Source of the DNA: Thermoflexales bacterium
Lineage (GTDB): Bacteria; Chloroflexota; Anaerolineae; Fen-1058
Reading direction: 5' to 3'
NCBI GenBank assembly: GCA_016931085.1
Contig: JAFGFO010000429.1
Location: forward strand, 1 to 20,005
Length of the DNA: 20,005 bases
Shown: piece by piece, positions 1 through 11,800 of the stretch
How positions within the stretch are numbered: the first letter of the stretch is position 1
How the letters are laid out: every line of letters begins with the position of its first letter
Position numbers and translations under genes: made by a program
Notes under the pieces: model-generated
What the model was told of the DNA's origin: nothing
What the model saw: only the letters and a program-made list of their open reading frames with translations
Databases searched by the model: none

Positions 1-74
1 CGGAGAGACGACATGTCGCGCTTACCTTCCCGAAAGCTCGGAGCTTTCGGGAAGGTAGACAATCGCTCTCTCCG
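1..74. repeat. Large palindromic element upstream of ligA
   Basis: Positions 23-39 and 41-57 are perfect reverse complements (17 bp) around a single unpaired G at 40. Positions 1-8 (cggagaga) and 67-74 (tctctccg) form an outer 8-bp inverted pair, so the whole stretch can fold as one long interrupted hairpin. There is no T-tract, so it is not a standard intrinsic terminator. A degenerate relative lies at 3523-3568. It may be a REP-like or MITE-like intergenic element; the window starts inside or at its edge, so its true left limit is unknown. Confidence 0.7.
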
Positions 75-3516
<3,442 letters not shown>

Positions 3517-3522
3517 TTACTG

Positions 3523-3568
3523 TGGTGGCTACCTTCGAAGTAGACGACATGAGCTACGCTCTCCACCA
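3523..3568. repeat. Short inverted-repeat element related to the 1-74 palindrome
   Basis: Outer arms tggtgg (3523-3528) and ccacca (3563-3568) enclose an inner hairpin around the palindrome cttcgaag (3533-3540), flanked by cta and tag. Words shared with the element at 1-74 include agacgacatg (6-15 and 3542-3551), taccttc (23-29 and 3530-3536), and a gaag...tagac...gctctc string. The two copies bracket the ligA-methyltransferase pair. Confidence 0.5.
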
Positions 3569-3583
3569 AGGACGAGAATTTTT

Positions 3584-3652
3584 CACCGCAAAGGCGCAAA
3601 GGACGCCAAGTATTTTTATTTCTTCTTTGCGCTCTTAGCGCCTTGGCGGTTA
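3584..3652. repeat. Imperfect inverted repeat between convergent genes, possible bidirectional terminator
   Basis: The left arm 3584-3610 and the right arm about 3622-3652 are imperfect reverse complements sharing ACCGC-n-AAGGCGC-n-AAG spaced blocks, with an AT-rich loop (tatttttattt). It sits between the stop codons of the converging genes at 3516 and 3665, which fits a two-way transcription stop. The internal cgcaaagg-like reiteration looks like the 'caccgcaaaggcgcaaag' class of dispersed intergenic repeats. A relative occurs at 19871-19970. Confidence 0.6.
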
Positions 3653-3664
3653 TTTTCGAAGCAG

Positions 3665-4636
3665 CTACTGCGCCGGCGTGGGCGTCGGCGGCAGCTTGAG
3701 GAAATAGTCGTGCCCCTGTTCGACGAAATCTTGGACGCTGTAGCTGGCCACGCGGACATAGTACTCTGATTCGGACGAGATGGCGGTATACGTGCTGTCC
3801 ACCTCGTCCCTGGCGCCCACCCGCAGCGTGTAGCTCTTGGCCGCACCAGCGCTGTCGCGCGTCTGGACCGTGACGATGGCGGCGGGCTCCTTCATGCCAT
3901 AGGCGTCTTGCTCGTTCTTGCCCAGAGGGCGGCTCATTCGCAGCGTTGCCAGGCGGCTCAACAGCGTCGTGATGCGGCTGTCGTCGAGCGTTTCATCTTC
4001 TGCCAGGCCCTGCATCGTCCACGCGCCGGCCTCGTCCTTGGCAAACTCGAACAGGCCGCTTTTGTTTTGCACCGTCAGGGCCGTCACCTGGTTTTGATCC
4101 AACGAAAGGTACAGGCTGTCTATCCAGCCAGCCGCCTGCACAGAGGCGTCGGCGGCCGACAAGCCAGACACCAGGTAGACTTCGTTCCGATCCTCAGGCC
4201 GGACGTGGGCGACCTGGTAACTGGGCGAGCTGCCCAGGTAGAACTTGACGCTTTTACCGTCGTCTGTCTCGATCGTGATCATGCGCTCAAAGTCGGAGAT
4301 GGCCACCTTGAGACGCTTGTGGCTGGAACCGGTTCGAGTCACCATCCGGTCGGCCTTGAGCCCGGCGAGCTTGTCAAGGAAAGGCGTCACCACGCTTTCC
4401 TGGGCGGGAAAGTCGTCCGCCCCGGCCAGTCCCCAGCCGGCCGCGCCCTTGGCCAGCTCGATTTGCGTGCCGGCCACATCCTTGATCTTGAGCCTGGTGA
4501 TATGACTGGCTTCCAAGCCTGGAAAGAGTTTCTCGCCGCTGGCTACCGAGGCCGCTGGCCTGGGCCAAAACATCACGGCGGCCAGCACGATCTGAAGGAC
4601 CAGCACACCGGCTAGAATTTGGTTTTGTCTGTTCAT
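3665..4636 (-). CDS. DUF4340 domain-containing membrane-anchored protein
   Basis: Function unknown. The 323-residue product has an N-terminal hydrophobic anchor (about residues 7-24, ILAGVLVLQIVLAAVMFW), followed by a largely extracytoplasmic DUF4340-type region with paired beta-rich halves (for example FPGLEASHITRLKIKD and the later LYLSLDQNQVTALTV), and ends in a short proline/threonine tail. It is the last gene of a minus-strand unit, 44 nt after the fused permease/auxiliary gene, and DUF4340 proteins commonly accompany GldG-like auxiliary proteins. It is therefore probably an accessory part of that ABC complex. The ATG at 4636 is preceded by aggag and ggga motifs. The family call rests on sequence style and context; the role is inferred. 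Confidence 0.8.
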   Translation of the reverse strand: MNRQNQILAGVLVLQIVLAAVMFWPRPAASVASGEKLFPGLEASHITRLKIKDVAGTQIELAKGAAGWGLAGADDFPAQESVVTPFLDKLAGLKADRMVTRTGSSHKRLKVAISDFERMITIETDDGKSVKFYLGSSPSYQVAHVRPEDRNEVYLVSGLSAADASVQAAGWIDSLYLSLDQNQVTALTVQNKSGLFEFAKDEAGAWTMQGLAEDETLDDSRITTLLSRLATLRMSRPLGKNEQDAYGMKEPAAIVTVQTRDSAGAAKSYTLRVGARDEVDSTYTAISSESEYYVRVASYSVQDFVEQGHDYFLKLPPTPTPAQ

Positions 4637-4648
4637 TCCCTACTCCTA

Positions 4649-4699
4649 CTCTATCTCCGCTTCGCGTGCCTTCTCTATCTCTATCTGATGTCTCTATCT
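4649..4699. repeat. CTCTATCT reiterations across a gene junction
   Basis: Four copies of ctctatct lie at 4649-4656, 4673-4680, 4679-4686 and 4692-4699. They span the 44-nt gap and the last codons (DRDIR) of the upstream minus-strand gene. Read on the coding strand the unit is agatagag. It is probably low-complexity slippage sequence; no function is seen. Confidence 0.5.
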
Positions 4700-7623
4700 G
4701 TCAAGTCCATAGGCGCCTCGTTGCGCTGGCGGACGTTCCACACCACGCCGATGGCGATGATAGCCAGCAGGGCCACCGCATAGTTGCCAAACTCCCACAT
4801 GCGCTGCTCGTCTTCTTCCATCGGCTTGAGCAGGCGAGCGTAGGTGCCCCGCGAGCGAATGCTGAGCAAATCCTCGTCCTCGACCGCCCAGTCCACCGCG
4901 TTCTGCAAGAACTGCAAGTTGAACAGGTAGCGATCCTGCGAGAGGCTGCGCGAAATATCCATCACGATGTCGTCGACGAACTCGACGCTGCCGATGACCA
5001 CCAGGCGCGACGAGTCTGGCGAGGCCTCGATCGTTCCTACGTTGAGCTCGGCCGTTGTGCTCTCGGTAGCCGTTGGCGCCTCGCTGGCCTGGAAGGGCGA
5101 GGCCTGCCCCTTGAAGTAGCTCTCGAACGAGCCTTTCAGGCTGACGGCCAGCGGGTAGGCTTTCTGCTCGCCCTCGACCGGGAAGCCGTACTGGGGGTAG
5201 GTCGTAAAGTCGGGCTGCGTCTCTAACGAGCTGCGCAGCCACGACTGGGTCGTGGATTTCAGCAGGACGACACTTTGACGATCCTTGTTCTTGTCTGCGT
5301 CGAGTTCCACCGGTGAAGCCCACTGGAGCGTGACGGCCGACAGGTTGGCCACGATCGGGCTGCCGGCGGCCATGCCATCGCTGCGCACGTCGGGGAAGAA
5401 GGGATAGCTCACTTGCTGGATTTCGACGACGCTCATCCCACCCAGGTTGCGTTGAACCTGGATCGGGAATGGCTCGTTGCGCGGATCCAGTACCAGCGCG
5501 TCGCCAATCTTGACGCCATAGCTGGCCAGCATGTCCTTGAGGCCGTCTTGGATCGCCTCGATCGTCACCCCATTGCCCCACTGCTGCTGCGAGAGCTGGT
5601 AGCTGCCGGCGGCCAAGACCACCGCCCCGCCGCGCATCAAATACTGGTCGATGGCGAAACGCTCCTTGTCATCCATAGCCTGCGGCGCGATGGCCACCAG
5701 CACGTCGATGTTGCCCGGCACCCGGCCGGACGTGAGATCGAGCGTCTGGACGGTATAATTTTGGGCCAGGTTTTCCCGCAGCATTTGCCAACTGGAAAGC
5801 GGTTGGCTGGCGTTGCCGTACATATCGGTCACCGGCGCCAGCTCTGGCAGCCACAGCCCGATCGTCTTGAGGAAGCCGGGCGCGGCTCGCTTGAGGGCCG
5901 ATTCGATCTCGGTGCGCAGGCTGGCCTCGCTCATGTCGCTGGCCGGGTAAAGCAGCTGCGTTTCGTCCCCGATCTGCAGCACCATGTGCAGATAGTACGA
6001 GTCGGGCGAAAAGAACGAGACGGCCATCGGCTGCAGACCATACGACTGGATCAAGGTCTGGCGATTGATGCTGGCGCCCTGCGCGTCGGGGTCGATGATT
6101 TCGTAGACGAACTTGCCCCCCGATTCCTTCTGGATGGCCTGGGCTACCTTTTCGATCGTCTGCGGGGCCTGCTGCAAGCCTTCGGGCAGCGTCTTGGGGG
6201 TCACAAAGGCCGTCAGCTTGACCGGCTTGTCCACGCCGGCGAAAAGTGTGTTCAGGTCCTGGAAGCCATACACCACCTTCTTGATCGAGCGGGTCAGGTC
6301 GTATTCCAGGTTGCGCAGCCGGACGTTGACCTCGTCGCCGCTTGAATTGACCTCGATCAGGTCCTGAAAGTTCAGCGTGACGTGCTGGTCGCCGTAGCGA
6401 ATCAGGATGTCAAAGTACGAGTTGATCACCGAGGCTTCGTAGCGGCCAGAGATGCGAAACGGGATGGGGTTGATGCCATACACCTGGGTGGCTTCGGTTT
6501 CCAGGTCCTCGTTATCCTTGGGATCGATCACTTCGGTCTCGACCTTGCCGCCGGAGACGATTTCGTATTCGCGCAGGAGGTCGCGAATGGTGGGCGCCAG
6601 CGGGGCCAGGAGCGGGTGTGTTCTTTCGCTCAAATAGGCCCGTATCAGCAGCGGTTCTTGCAAGCCGCTGACCAGGTCGCGCGTGACGGGCGACAGGCTG
6701 TATTCCTTCTGGGCGGTCAAGTCCGCCCGCAGGCCGTGCACCGGGAAGAGCCAGGTGTTGAGCGCCAGCAAGTTGGCGCTGACCAGGGCCAGGCTCAAAA
6801 GGGCGTTGCGGCGGTGAAAGGCCGTCCGCACCCCCTGGCTCCAACGCTTGGCGTCCAGCGAGACGATGTTGAGCACCAAAAAGAGGGCCGTGATCGAAAG
6901 GTAATAGGCCAGGTCGCGCAGGTCGATCACGCCCCGCTCGATGCTCTCAAAGCGGCTGCCGGTGCCGATCGCGCGCAGAATCCCGCCCGGCGTGTCACCC
7001 ACCAGGCTGGTCACGTCCCCCGCGCCCACCACGTAAAAAGCACCGCACAGCAAGACGGTGAGGATCAGCGCCACGATCTGGTTATCGGTGCGCGACGAGA
7101 TGAACAGGCCGATAGCGGCGTAGGCCGAGGCCATGAGGATGGTGGCCAGGTAGCCGCCCACCACCGGGCCCCAGTCCAGATTGCCCAGTTGGCTCACCGT
7201 CAGGGGCAGGCCGAGCGTCAGGGCCAGCGACAAGCAGATCAGCGCGACGACGGCGATGAACTTGCCCAGCACCAGCAGCGAGCGGCGCACCGGCAGCGTG
7301 AGCAGGACTTCGAGCGTCCCGGCCCGCTGCTCCTCACTCCACTGGCGCATGGTCAACGTCGCCACCAGGAAAACCATCAAGATGGGCATCCAGCGGAACA
7401 GGGGCCGGACGTCGGCGATGTTGCGGGAGAAGAAGGTCTCGGCCCAAAAGAAAGAAAAAAGCGTGGCGATTAGAAAGGCGCCCACGAAAATCAGCGCCAT
7501 CGGCGAGCCAAAGTAGGCTCGCAGCTCTTTGCGCGCGACGGCCCAGGTTTGGGTCCACATCGCGTGCAGTTTGTTTCCCAATCCCGTTAGCGTAGGAACG
7601 GCCTGTTTCCACGTGTTAGTCAT
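4681..7623 (-). CDS. Fused ABC-2 permease (GldF-like) and GldG-like auxiliary protein
   Basis: A single 980-residue polypeptide joins two proteins that are separate in the Bacteroidetes Gld system. Residues 1 to about 262 are an ABC-2 permease: a first membrane span at about 41-60, the typical WSEEQRAGTLEVLLTLPVRR coupling segment and further spans. From about residue 270 a new span (ALLSLALVSANLLAL) leads into a large extracytoplasmic domain of the GldG/ABC_transp_aux type, closing with a C-terminal span near residues 943-962 and a short basic tail. The start at 7623 lies inside the end of the ATPase gene (ATGACTAA overlap, 8 nt), so the two are probably translationally coupled. A longer reading from 7803 was discarded because it would run through the ATPase. 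The transported substrate is unknown, and gliding is not shown by this gene alone. Confidence 0.9.
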   Translation of the reverse strand: MTNTWKQAVPTLTGLGNKLHAMWTQTWAVARKELRAYFGSPMALIFVGAFLIATLFSFFWAETFFSRNIADVRPLFRWMPILMVFLVATLTMRQWSEEQRAGTLEVLLTLPVRRSLLVLGKFIAVVALICLSLALTLGLPLTVSQLGNLDWGPVVGGYLATILMASAYAAIGLFISSRTDNQIVALILTVLLCGAFYVVGAGDVTSLVGDTPGGILRAIGTGSRFESIERGVIDLRDLAYYLSITALFLVLNIVSLDAKRWSQGVRTAFHRRNALLSLALVSANLLALNTWLFPVHGLRADLTAQKEYSLSPVTRDLVSGLQEPLLIRAYLSERTHPLLAPLAPTIRDLLREYEIVSGGKVETEVIDPKDNEDLETEATQVYGINPIPFRISGRYEASVINSYFDILIRYGDQHVTLNFQDLIEVNSSGDEVNVRLRNLEYDLTRSIKKVVYGFQDLNTLFAGVDKPVKLTAFVTPKTLPEGLQQAPQTIEKVAQAIQKESGGKFVYEIIDPDAQGASINRQTLIQSYGLQPMAVSFFSPDSYYLHMVLQIGDETQLLYPASDMSEASLRTEIESALKRAAPGFLKTIGLWLPELAPVTDMYGNASQPLSSWQMLRENLAQNYTVQTLDLTSGRVPGNIDVLVAIAPQAMDDKERFAIDQYLMRGGAVVLAAGSYQLSQQQWGNGVTIEAIQDGLKDMLASYGVKIGDALVLDPRNEPFPIQVQRNLGGMSVVEIQQVSYPFFPDVRSDGMAAGSPIVANLSAVTLQWASPVELDADKNKDRQSVVLLKSTTQSWLRSSLETQPDFTTYPQYGFPVEGEQKAYPLAVSLKGSFESYFKGQASPFQASEAPTATESTTAELNVGTIEASPDSSRLVVIGSVEFVDDIVMDISRSLSQDRYLFNLQFLQNAVDWAVEDEDLLSIRSRGTYARLLKPMEEDEQRMWEFGNYAVALLAIIAIGVVWNVRQRNEAPMDLTDRDIR

Positions 7624-8566
7624 CGTCTTGCTCTCCTTCTGGTGTCGAGATGTCGGCAGTGGCCAGCTCGTTAAAGACGGCCTCCAGCGTCTTGACGTCG
7701 CGGCGCAGCTCTTGCAGCGGCCAGTCGTTTTGGCGGGCCAGGTTGTAGATGGCCGAACGCAGGTCGGCCCCATCGCCGCCCCGCACGCGGTACTGGCGGC
7801 CATCCGGCAGCGCCGCCGCCTCGACGGCGCGCACGCCGGCTAGCCCCTTGAGCTGGCTCTCGGCCTCGGGCACGTCCTCGCCCAGCACCAGCACCACGTC
7901 CACCGTGCTGCCCAGCTCGGCCAGGCGTGCGTCGGCACGGACCTGGCCGTTCAAGAGGATGATCACCCGGTCGCAGGTCGCTTCCACCTCGGACAGGATG
8001 TGCGTGGACAGGAGTACCGTGCTGTGCTGCGCCAGGCGGCGGATCAAGCGCCGCACCTCGACGATCTGGGTGGGGTCCAGCCCGACCGTCGGCTCGTCCA
8101 GGATCAGCAGCTTGGGCTGGTGCAAAATCGCCTGGGCCAGGCCGACCCGTTGCCGGTAGCCCTTGCTGAGCTGGCCGATGGGGCGGGTCAGGTGGTCGGT
8201 CAGGGCGACCGCCTGGACCGCCTCGGAGATCAAGCGCGGTTGCTCGGCGGGCGGGAGTTGACGCAGCTCGGCGATGGTCTTGAGATAGGCCTGCACCGAC
8301 AACTCGGGGTAGAGCGGCGCGTTTTCGGGCAAATAGCCGATCCGCTTTTGTACCTCAAGCGTATCGCTCAAAACGTCCAGCCCGTCGATCGTCGCCTGCC
8401 CCTCATCTGGCTGCAAGTAACCGGTGAGGATCTTCATGATCGTCGTCTTGCCGGCGCCGTTGGGGCCGAGCAGGCCGATGATCTCGCCGGGCGCGACGTG
8501 AAAGCTCACCCCGGCCAGGGCTTGGACCGGGCCGTAAGATTTGGATAAATCGCTCACGTCAATCAT
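7616..8566 (-). CDS. ABC transporter ATP-binding protein (GldA-like)
   Basis: Cytoplasmic ATPase that powers the fused permease encoded just downstream. The 316-residue product shows Walker A GPNGAGKT (34-41), the YLPENAPLY segment (78-86) typical of GldA/NosF-type ATPases, signature LSKGYRQR (133-140), Walker B LLILDEP (153-159), D-loop GLD (162-164) and switch histidine H189 in LLSTH. A C-terminal extension of about 100 residues is of the kind found in ABC-2 exporters. The start at 8566 was chosen because it gives the canonical MIDVSDLSKSYG opening and has GGAGGG eight bases upstream. A TTG at 8584 in the same frame would overlap that ribosome-binding site. First gene of the minus-strand unit. 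Confidence 0.95.
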   Translation of the reverse strand: MIDVSDLSKSYGPVQALAGVSFHVAPGEIIGLLGPNGAGKTTIMKILTGYLQPDEGQATIDGLDVLSDTLEVQKRIGYLPENAPLYPELSVQAYLKTIAELRQLPPAEQPRLISEAVQAVALTDHLTRPIGQLSKGYRQRVGLAQAILHQPKLLILDEPTVGLDPTQIVEVRRLIRRLAQHSTVLLSTHILSEVEATCDRVIILLNGQVRADARLAELGSTVDVVLVLGEDVPEAESQLKGLAGVRAVEAAALPDGRQYRVRGGDGADLRSAIYNLARQNDWPLQELRRDVKTLEAVFNELATADISTPEGEQDDD

Positions 8567-8574
8567 GTATCTTT

Positions 8575-8580
8575 CCCTCC
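8575..8580 (-). promoter_or_regulatory. Ribosome-binding site of the ABC ATPase gene
   Basis: GGAGGG on the minus strand, 8 nt before the ATG at 8566. It decides the start against the upstream TTG at 8584. Confidence 0.8.
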
Positions 8581-8583
8581 ACA

Positions 8584-8616
8584 AGACTTACAAAGTCTCC
8601 AAGACTTTGGAAGTCT
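8584..8616. repeat. Symmetrical two-tier hairpin upstream of the ABC unit
   Basis: Outer arms agactt (8584-8589) and aagtct (8611-8616), inner arms aaagtct (8592-8598) and agacttt (8602-8608), with a 3-nt loop and 2-nt internal bulges. It lies in the presumed leader of the ABC operon, directly before its ribosome-binding site, so it could act as an operator or a leader structure. Confidence 0.55.
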
Positions 8617-8734
8617 GACGATGTCTTTACGTCTTCCAGCCAGATGTTTTACCATACATGGCAAAAATATGCAAATATGCCAGCATGTGTGGCGCTTAGC
8701 CCGCATGGTCTACCCATACATCGTAGCACACAAC

Positions 8735-8773
8735 TGTTAAGAAATTGTAAAGATTGCTTAAAGACATGTAAAG
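8735..8773. promoter_or_regulatory. Four tandem TGTWAAG heptads at about 11-bp period
   Basis: tgttaag (8735-8741), tgtaaag (8746-8752), cttaaag (8757-8763) and tgtaaag (8767-8773) start 11, 11 and 10 bp apart. On the opposite strand they read cttaaca/ctttaca, close to the 11-bp-spaced PhoP box of Bacillus. Such spacing is typical of OmpR/PhoB-family response regulators binding head-to-tail. The array ends 46 nt before the -35 box of the cyclase promoter. Confidence 0.45.
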
Positions 8774-8802
8774 ATTTGAAGCATTCCTTCCCTCGTCGTT
8801 TG

Positions 8803-8847
8803 CCCGCCTGTAGGGCGGGTTGACTTGCGATAGGATCAGGTTATAAT
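8803..8847 (+). promoter_or_regulatory. Promoter of the cyclase gene
   Basis: -35 TTGACT (8820-8825) and a consensus -10 TATAAT (8842-8847) with a 16-nt spacer. This predicts a transcript start near 8854 and a leader of about 43 nt. A 6-bp GC hairpin (cccgcc 8803-8808, ggcggg 8814-8819) abuts the -35 box. The predicted start rules against the in-frame GTG at 8858 as the translation start, since it would leave almost no leader. Confidence 0.75.
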
Positions 8848-8888
8848 TGCCTGGATCGTGCGAACAAGCTTCACGCCTTGCGATAGGA
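8824..8888 (+). repeat. Direct repeat of a 12-mer across promoter spacer and ribosome-binding site
   Basis: cttgcgatagga occurs at 8824-8835 (from the end of the -35 box into the spacer) and again at 8877-8888, where its gatagga end is the likely Shine-Dalgarno sequence, 8 nt before the ATG at 8897. The copies are 53 bp apart, about five helical turns. Confidence 0.6.
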
Positions 8889-8896
8889 CAATCACC

Positions 8897-11800
8897 ATGG
8901 ACATTTCTAGCTTGATCCCCTACCTTCCCATCGACCGGCGGCACGCCCTGGCCGGCGGCTACAGCCTACCCGACCGCGTGCACGGCGCGGCCCTGTTTGC
9001 CGACATTTCCGGCTTTACGCCCCTCACCGGCGCGCTCGCCACCGAGCTGGGCCGCCAACGCGGCGCGGAAAAGGTGCTCGACTACATCAACCCCATCTAC
9101 GAGGCCGTCATCGCCAGGCTGTACGAGTACCGCGGCAGCGTCATCTGCTTCGCCGGCGACTCGATCACGTGCTGGCTGGACGGCGACGATGGAAGGCGCG
9201 GCGTGGCCTGCGCGCTGGACATGCAAGGCATCTTGGCACGCCTGGGCACCGTCACCACCCCCAAAGGCACCCAGGTGAAACTGTCGATCAAGATCGCCGT
9301 GGCGGCCGGCCCGGCCCGCCGCTTCCTGGCCGGCGATCCGCAGGTCCACAACTTTGAGGCGCTGGCGGGGGCCACGCTGGAGCGCATGGCCGCCGCCGAG
9401 CACCAGGCTGAAAAGGGCGACGTCGTCGTCAGCCAGGAGGTGGCGGACAGCCTGGGTGACAGCCTGGCCTTGGCCGGGTGGCGGGCCGAGGAGGAAACGG
9501 GGCGCGTTTTCGCCGTCGTGCCAGGCCTGGCCATGGGCGTGGAGACCGATCCGTGGCCGCCCTTGCCGGCCGGGGCGCTCAGCGCCGGGCCACTCCGTCC
9601 CTGGATCGACGCGCCGGTGTACGAGCGCCTGAGCGGCGGCGCGTCGTACCTGGCCGAGCTGCGCCCGGTCACGTCGATTTTCGCCAAGTTCGGCGGCATC
9701 GACTACGACGGCGACGACCAGGCCGGGCAAAAGTTGGATGCCTACATTCGCTGGGTCGAGTCGGTCCTGGCGCGCTACGAGGGTACTATGCTGCAGTTGA
9801 CCATCGGCGACAAGGGCAGCAATTTGCTGGCCGCCTTTGGCGCGCCGGTGGCCCACGACGACGACGAGGCGCGCGCGGTGGCGGCCGCCCTGGATTTGCA
9901 GGCTGGAGCAGACTCGCCTTGCCCCTACATTCCCTCGCCCCAGGTCGGCGTCAGCTCTGGGCTGGCCTGGGCCGGCGCCTGTGGCGGGCGGCTGCGCTGC
10001 ATCTACACCGTCATGGGCGACGAGGTCAACATGGCTGCCCGGCTGATGGGCAAGGCCAAGCCCGGCCAAGTCCTGGTCAACCAGCACGTGGCCGATGCCA
10101 CCGCCCGCCGCTATCGCTACAATAGCCTGGGTGAAATCGCCATCAAGGGTCGAGAGCGCCCCCTGCCGGTCTCAGAGGCGCTCGGGCGGCAGACGGCTGC
10201 GACTCACCAACTGGCGGCGCTGTTCGCCAGCCCGCTGGTGGGGCGCGAGGACATCCTGAGCCAGATGAACAGCTACCTGGCGCAGGCCCGGGCTGGGCAG
10301 GGCCAGGTGCTGCGGCTGGAAGGGGCGGCCGGCGTGGGCAAGAGCCACCTGGCGGCCGTGTTTGCCTCCCAGGCCGCTGAGGCGGGTTGGCGAGTCGTCG
10401 TGGGAAGCTGCCAGAGCATCACCCAGGGCACAGCCTACACCCCGTGGAAGCAGGCCTTCTTGGCGCTCCTTGGGATCGGCGAGGCGCCAGCCGGCGAGGC
10501 GCCGGGCGAGGAGCAGGTCGAGCAGCTCACGGCCGCGCTGGTGCAGGCCAGGCCTGACTGGGAGCCGCGCATCCCGCTGCTGGGCGACCTGCTGGGGCTG
10601 CCGGTGCCCGACAACCCGGTCACGGCCGCCCTGGAACCCAAGCTGCGCCAGCAGGCGATGTTTGCGTTGGCCGCCGAAATCTTGCAGGTCTGGGCGGCCC
10701 GCCAGCCACTGCTATTGCTGCTGGAAGACCTGCACTGGCTGGACGAGGCGTCGGCCGGGCTGACGCTGGCCGTGGCGCGCGCCATCGGCCGCACGCCATG
10801 CCTGCTGCTGGCCGTGCAGCGGCCTCCCTTGCAAGCTGATCAGCCGATCCTGCCCGATCTCGATCACCTGGGCTACTATCACTTTATCCAACTGGGAGAC
10901 CTGGCGCCCGAAGGCGTGGCCGCCTTGGTCAGCAACCGGCTGCGGGGGCCGTTGTCGCCGCTCGTGGGGGCGCTGGTCGTGGCCCAGGCCCAGGGCAATC
11001 CCTTTTTCACCGAAGAGCTGGTGGACGCCCTGCGCGAGGCAGGTTACATCCAGCCAGACAGGGAGGGAATGTGGGCCTTGTCGGAGGCAGCCTTGGCCGC
11101 GCTGATCGACGGCAACTGCATCGTCAAGGTGGAGGGCGAGTGGCGCATGGTCGACAACCCTCCGCTGAGCGCGGCCAGGCTGGACATCCCCGACTCGGTG
11201 CAAGGCACGGTGCTGGCCCGCATGGATCGCCTGCCCGAATCGCACAAGCTGACGCTCAAGGTGGCCAGCGTGATCGGCCGGGCATTTGGGCTGGGCTTGC
11301 TGCAAGAGGCGCACCCGGCCAGCCTGCCGCTGGACAGCTTGCGCCAAGAAATCGAGGCGATGGGAGAGCGCGATTTTGTGCGCCTGGAGGTGGCAGCGCC
11401 CGAGCCGGTTTATATCTTCAAGCACAACACCACCCAGGAGGTGGCCTACGGCACACTGCTGTTTGCCCAGCGGCAAGAGCTGCACGCCAAGGTCGCCAGG
11501 TGGCACGAGCGCACCTACGGCGGGGACGCGCCGCTGGACGCGCTGACGCTCGACTCGCCGTTGGCGCCGCACTATCCGATCTTGGTGCATCACTGGCACA
11601 ACGCCGAAAACGGGCAGCGGGAGCGTGCCTATGCCGGGCTGGCGGGCCAGCAGGCGGCCAAGCAGTACGCCAACGAGGGCGCGGTGCGCTATTTCAGCCG
11701 GGCGTTGGACTTGACGCCGGAAGCTGACCTGGGAGGGCGCTATAAGCTGTTGTTGGGGCGAGAAGATGTTAACAACGTGCTTGCCAAGCGGGAGATGCAG

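Larger units (their letters stand above)
8567..8896. other. Divergent intergenic region (330 bp)
   Basis: It separates the minus-strand ABC unit from the plus-strand cyclase gene and contains no gene. It holds, in order: a symmetrical hairpin (8584-8616), two tandem copies of aaatatgc (8665-8680), an array of four heptads (8735-8773), a GC hairpin (8803-8819), a sigma70-like promoter (8820-8847) and two copies of cttgcgatagga. I found no convincing minus-strand promoter for the ABC unit. Confidence 0.8.

Noticed and set aside
6382..7473. Plus-strand open frame across the permease gene
   Set aside because: Antisense shadow with low-complexity Q/R/H/D content.
7624..7803. Upstream extension of the permease gene to 7803
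   Set aside because: It would lie wholly inside the ATPase gene and adds unrelated low-complexity sequence before a good membrane-protein start at 7623.
8858..8896. GTG 8858 as start of the cyclase
   Set aside because: It would begin about 4 nt after the predicted transcript start; ATG 8897 has an 8-nt-spaced gatagga ribosome-binding site and a better N-terminus.
8966..10087. Minus-strand open frame across the cyclase domains
   Set aside because: Antisense shadow; the plus strand carries conserved cyclase motifs.
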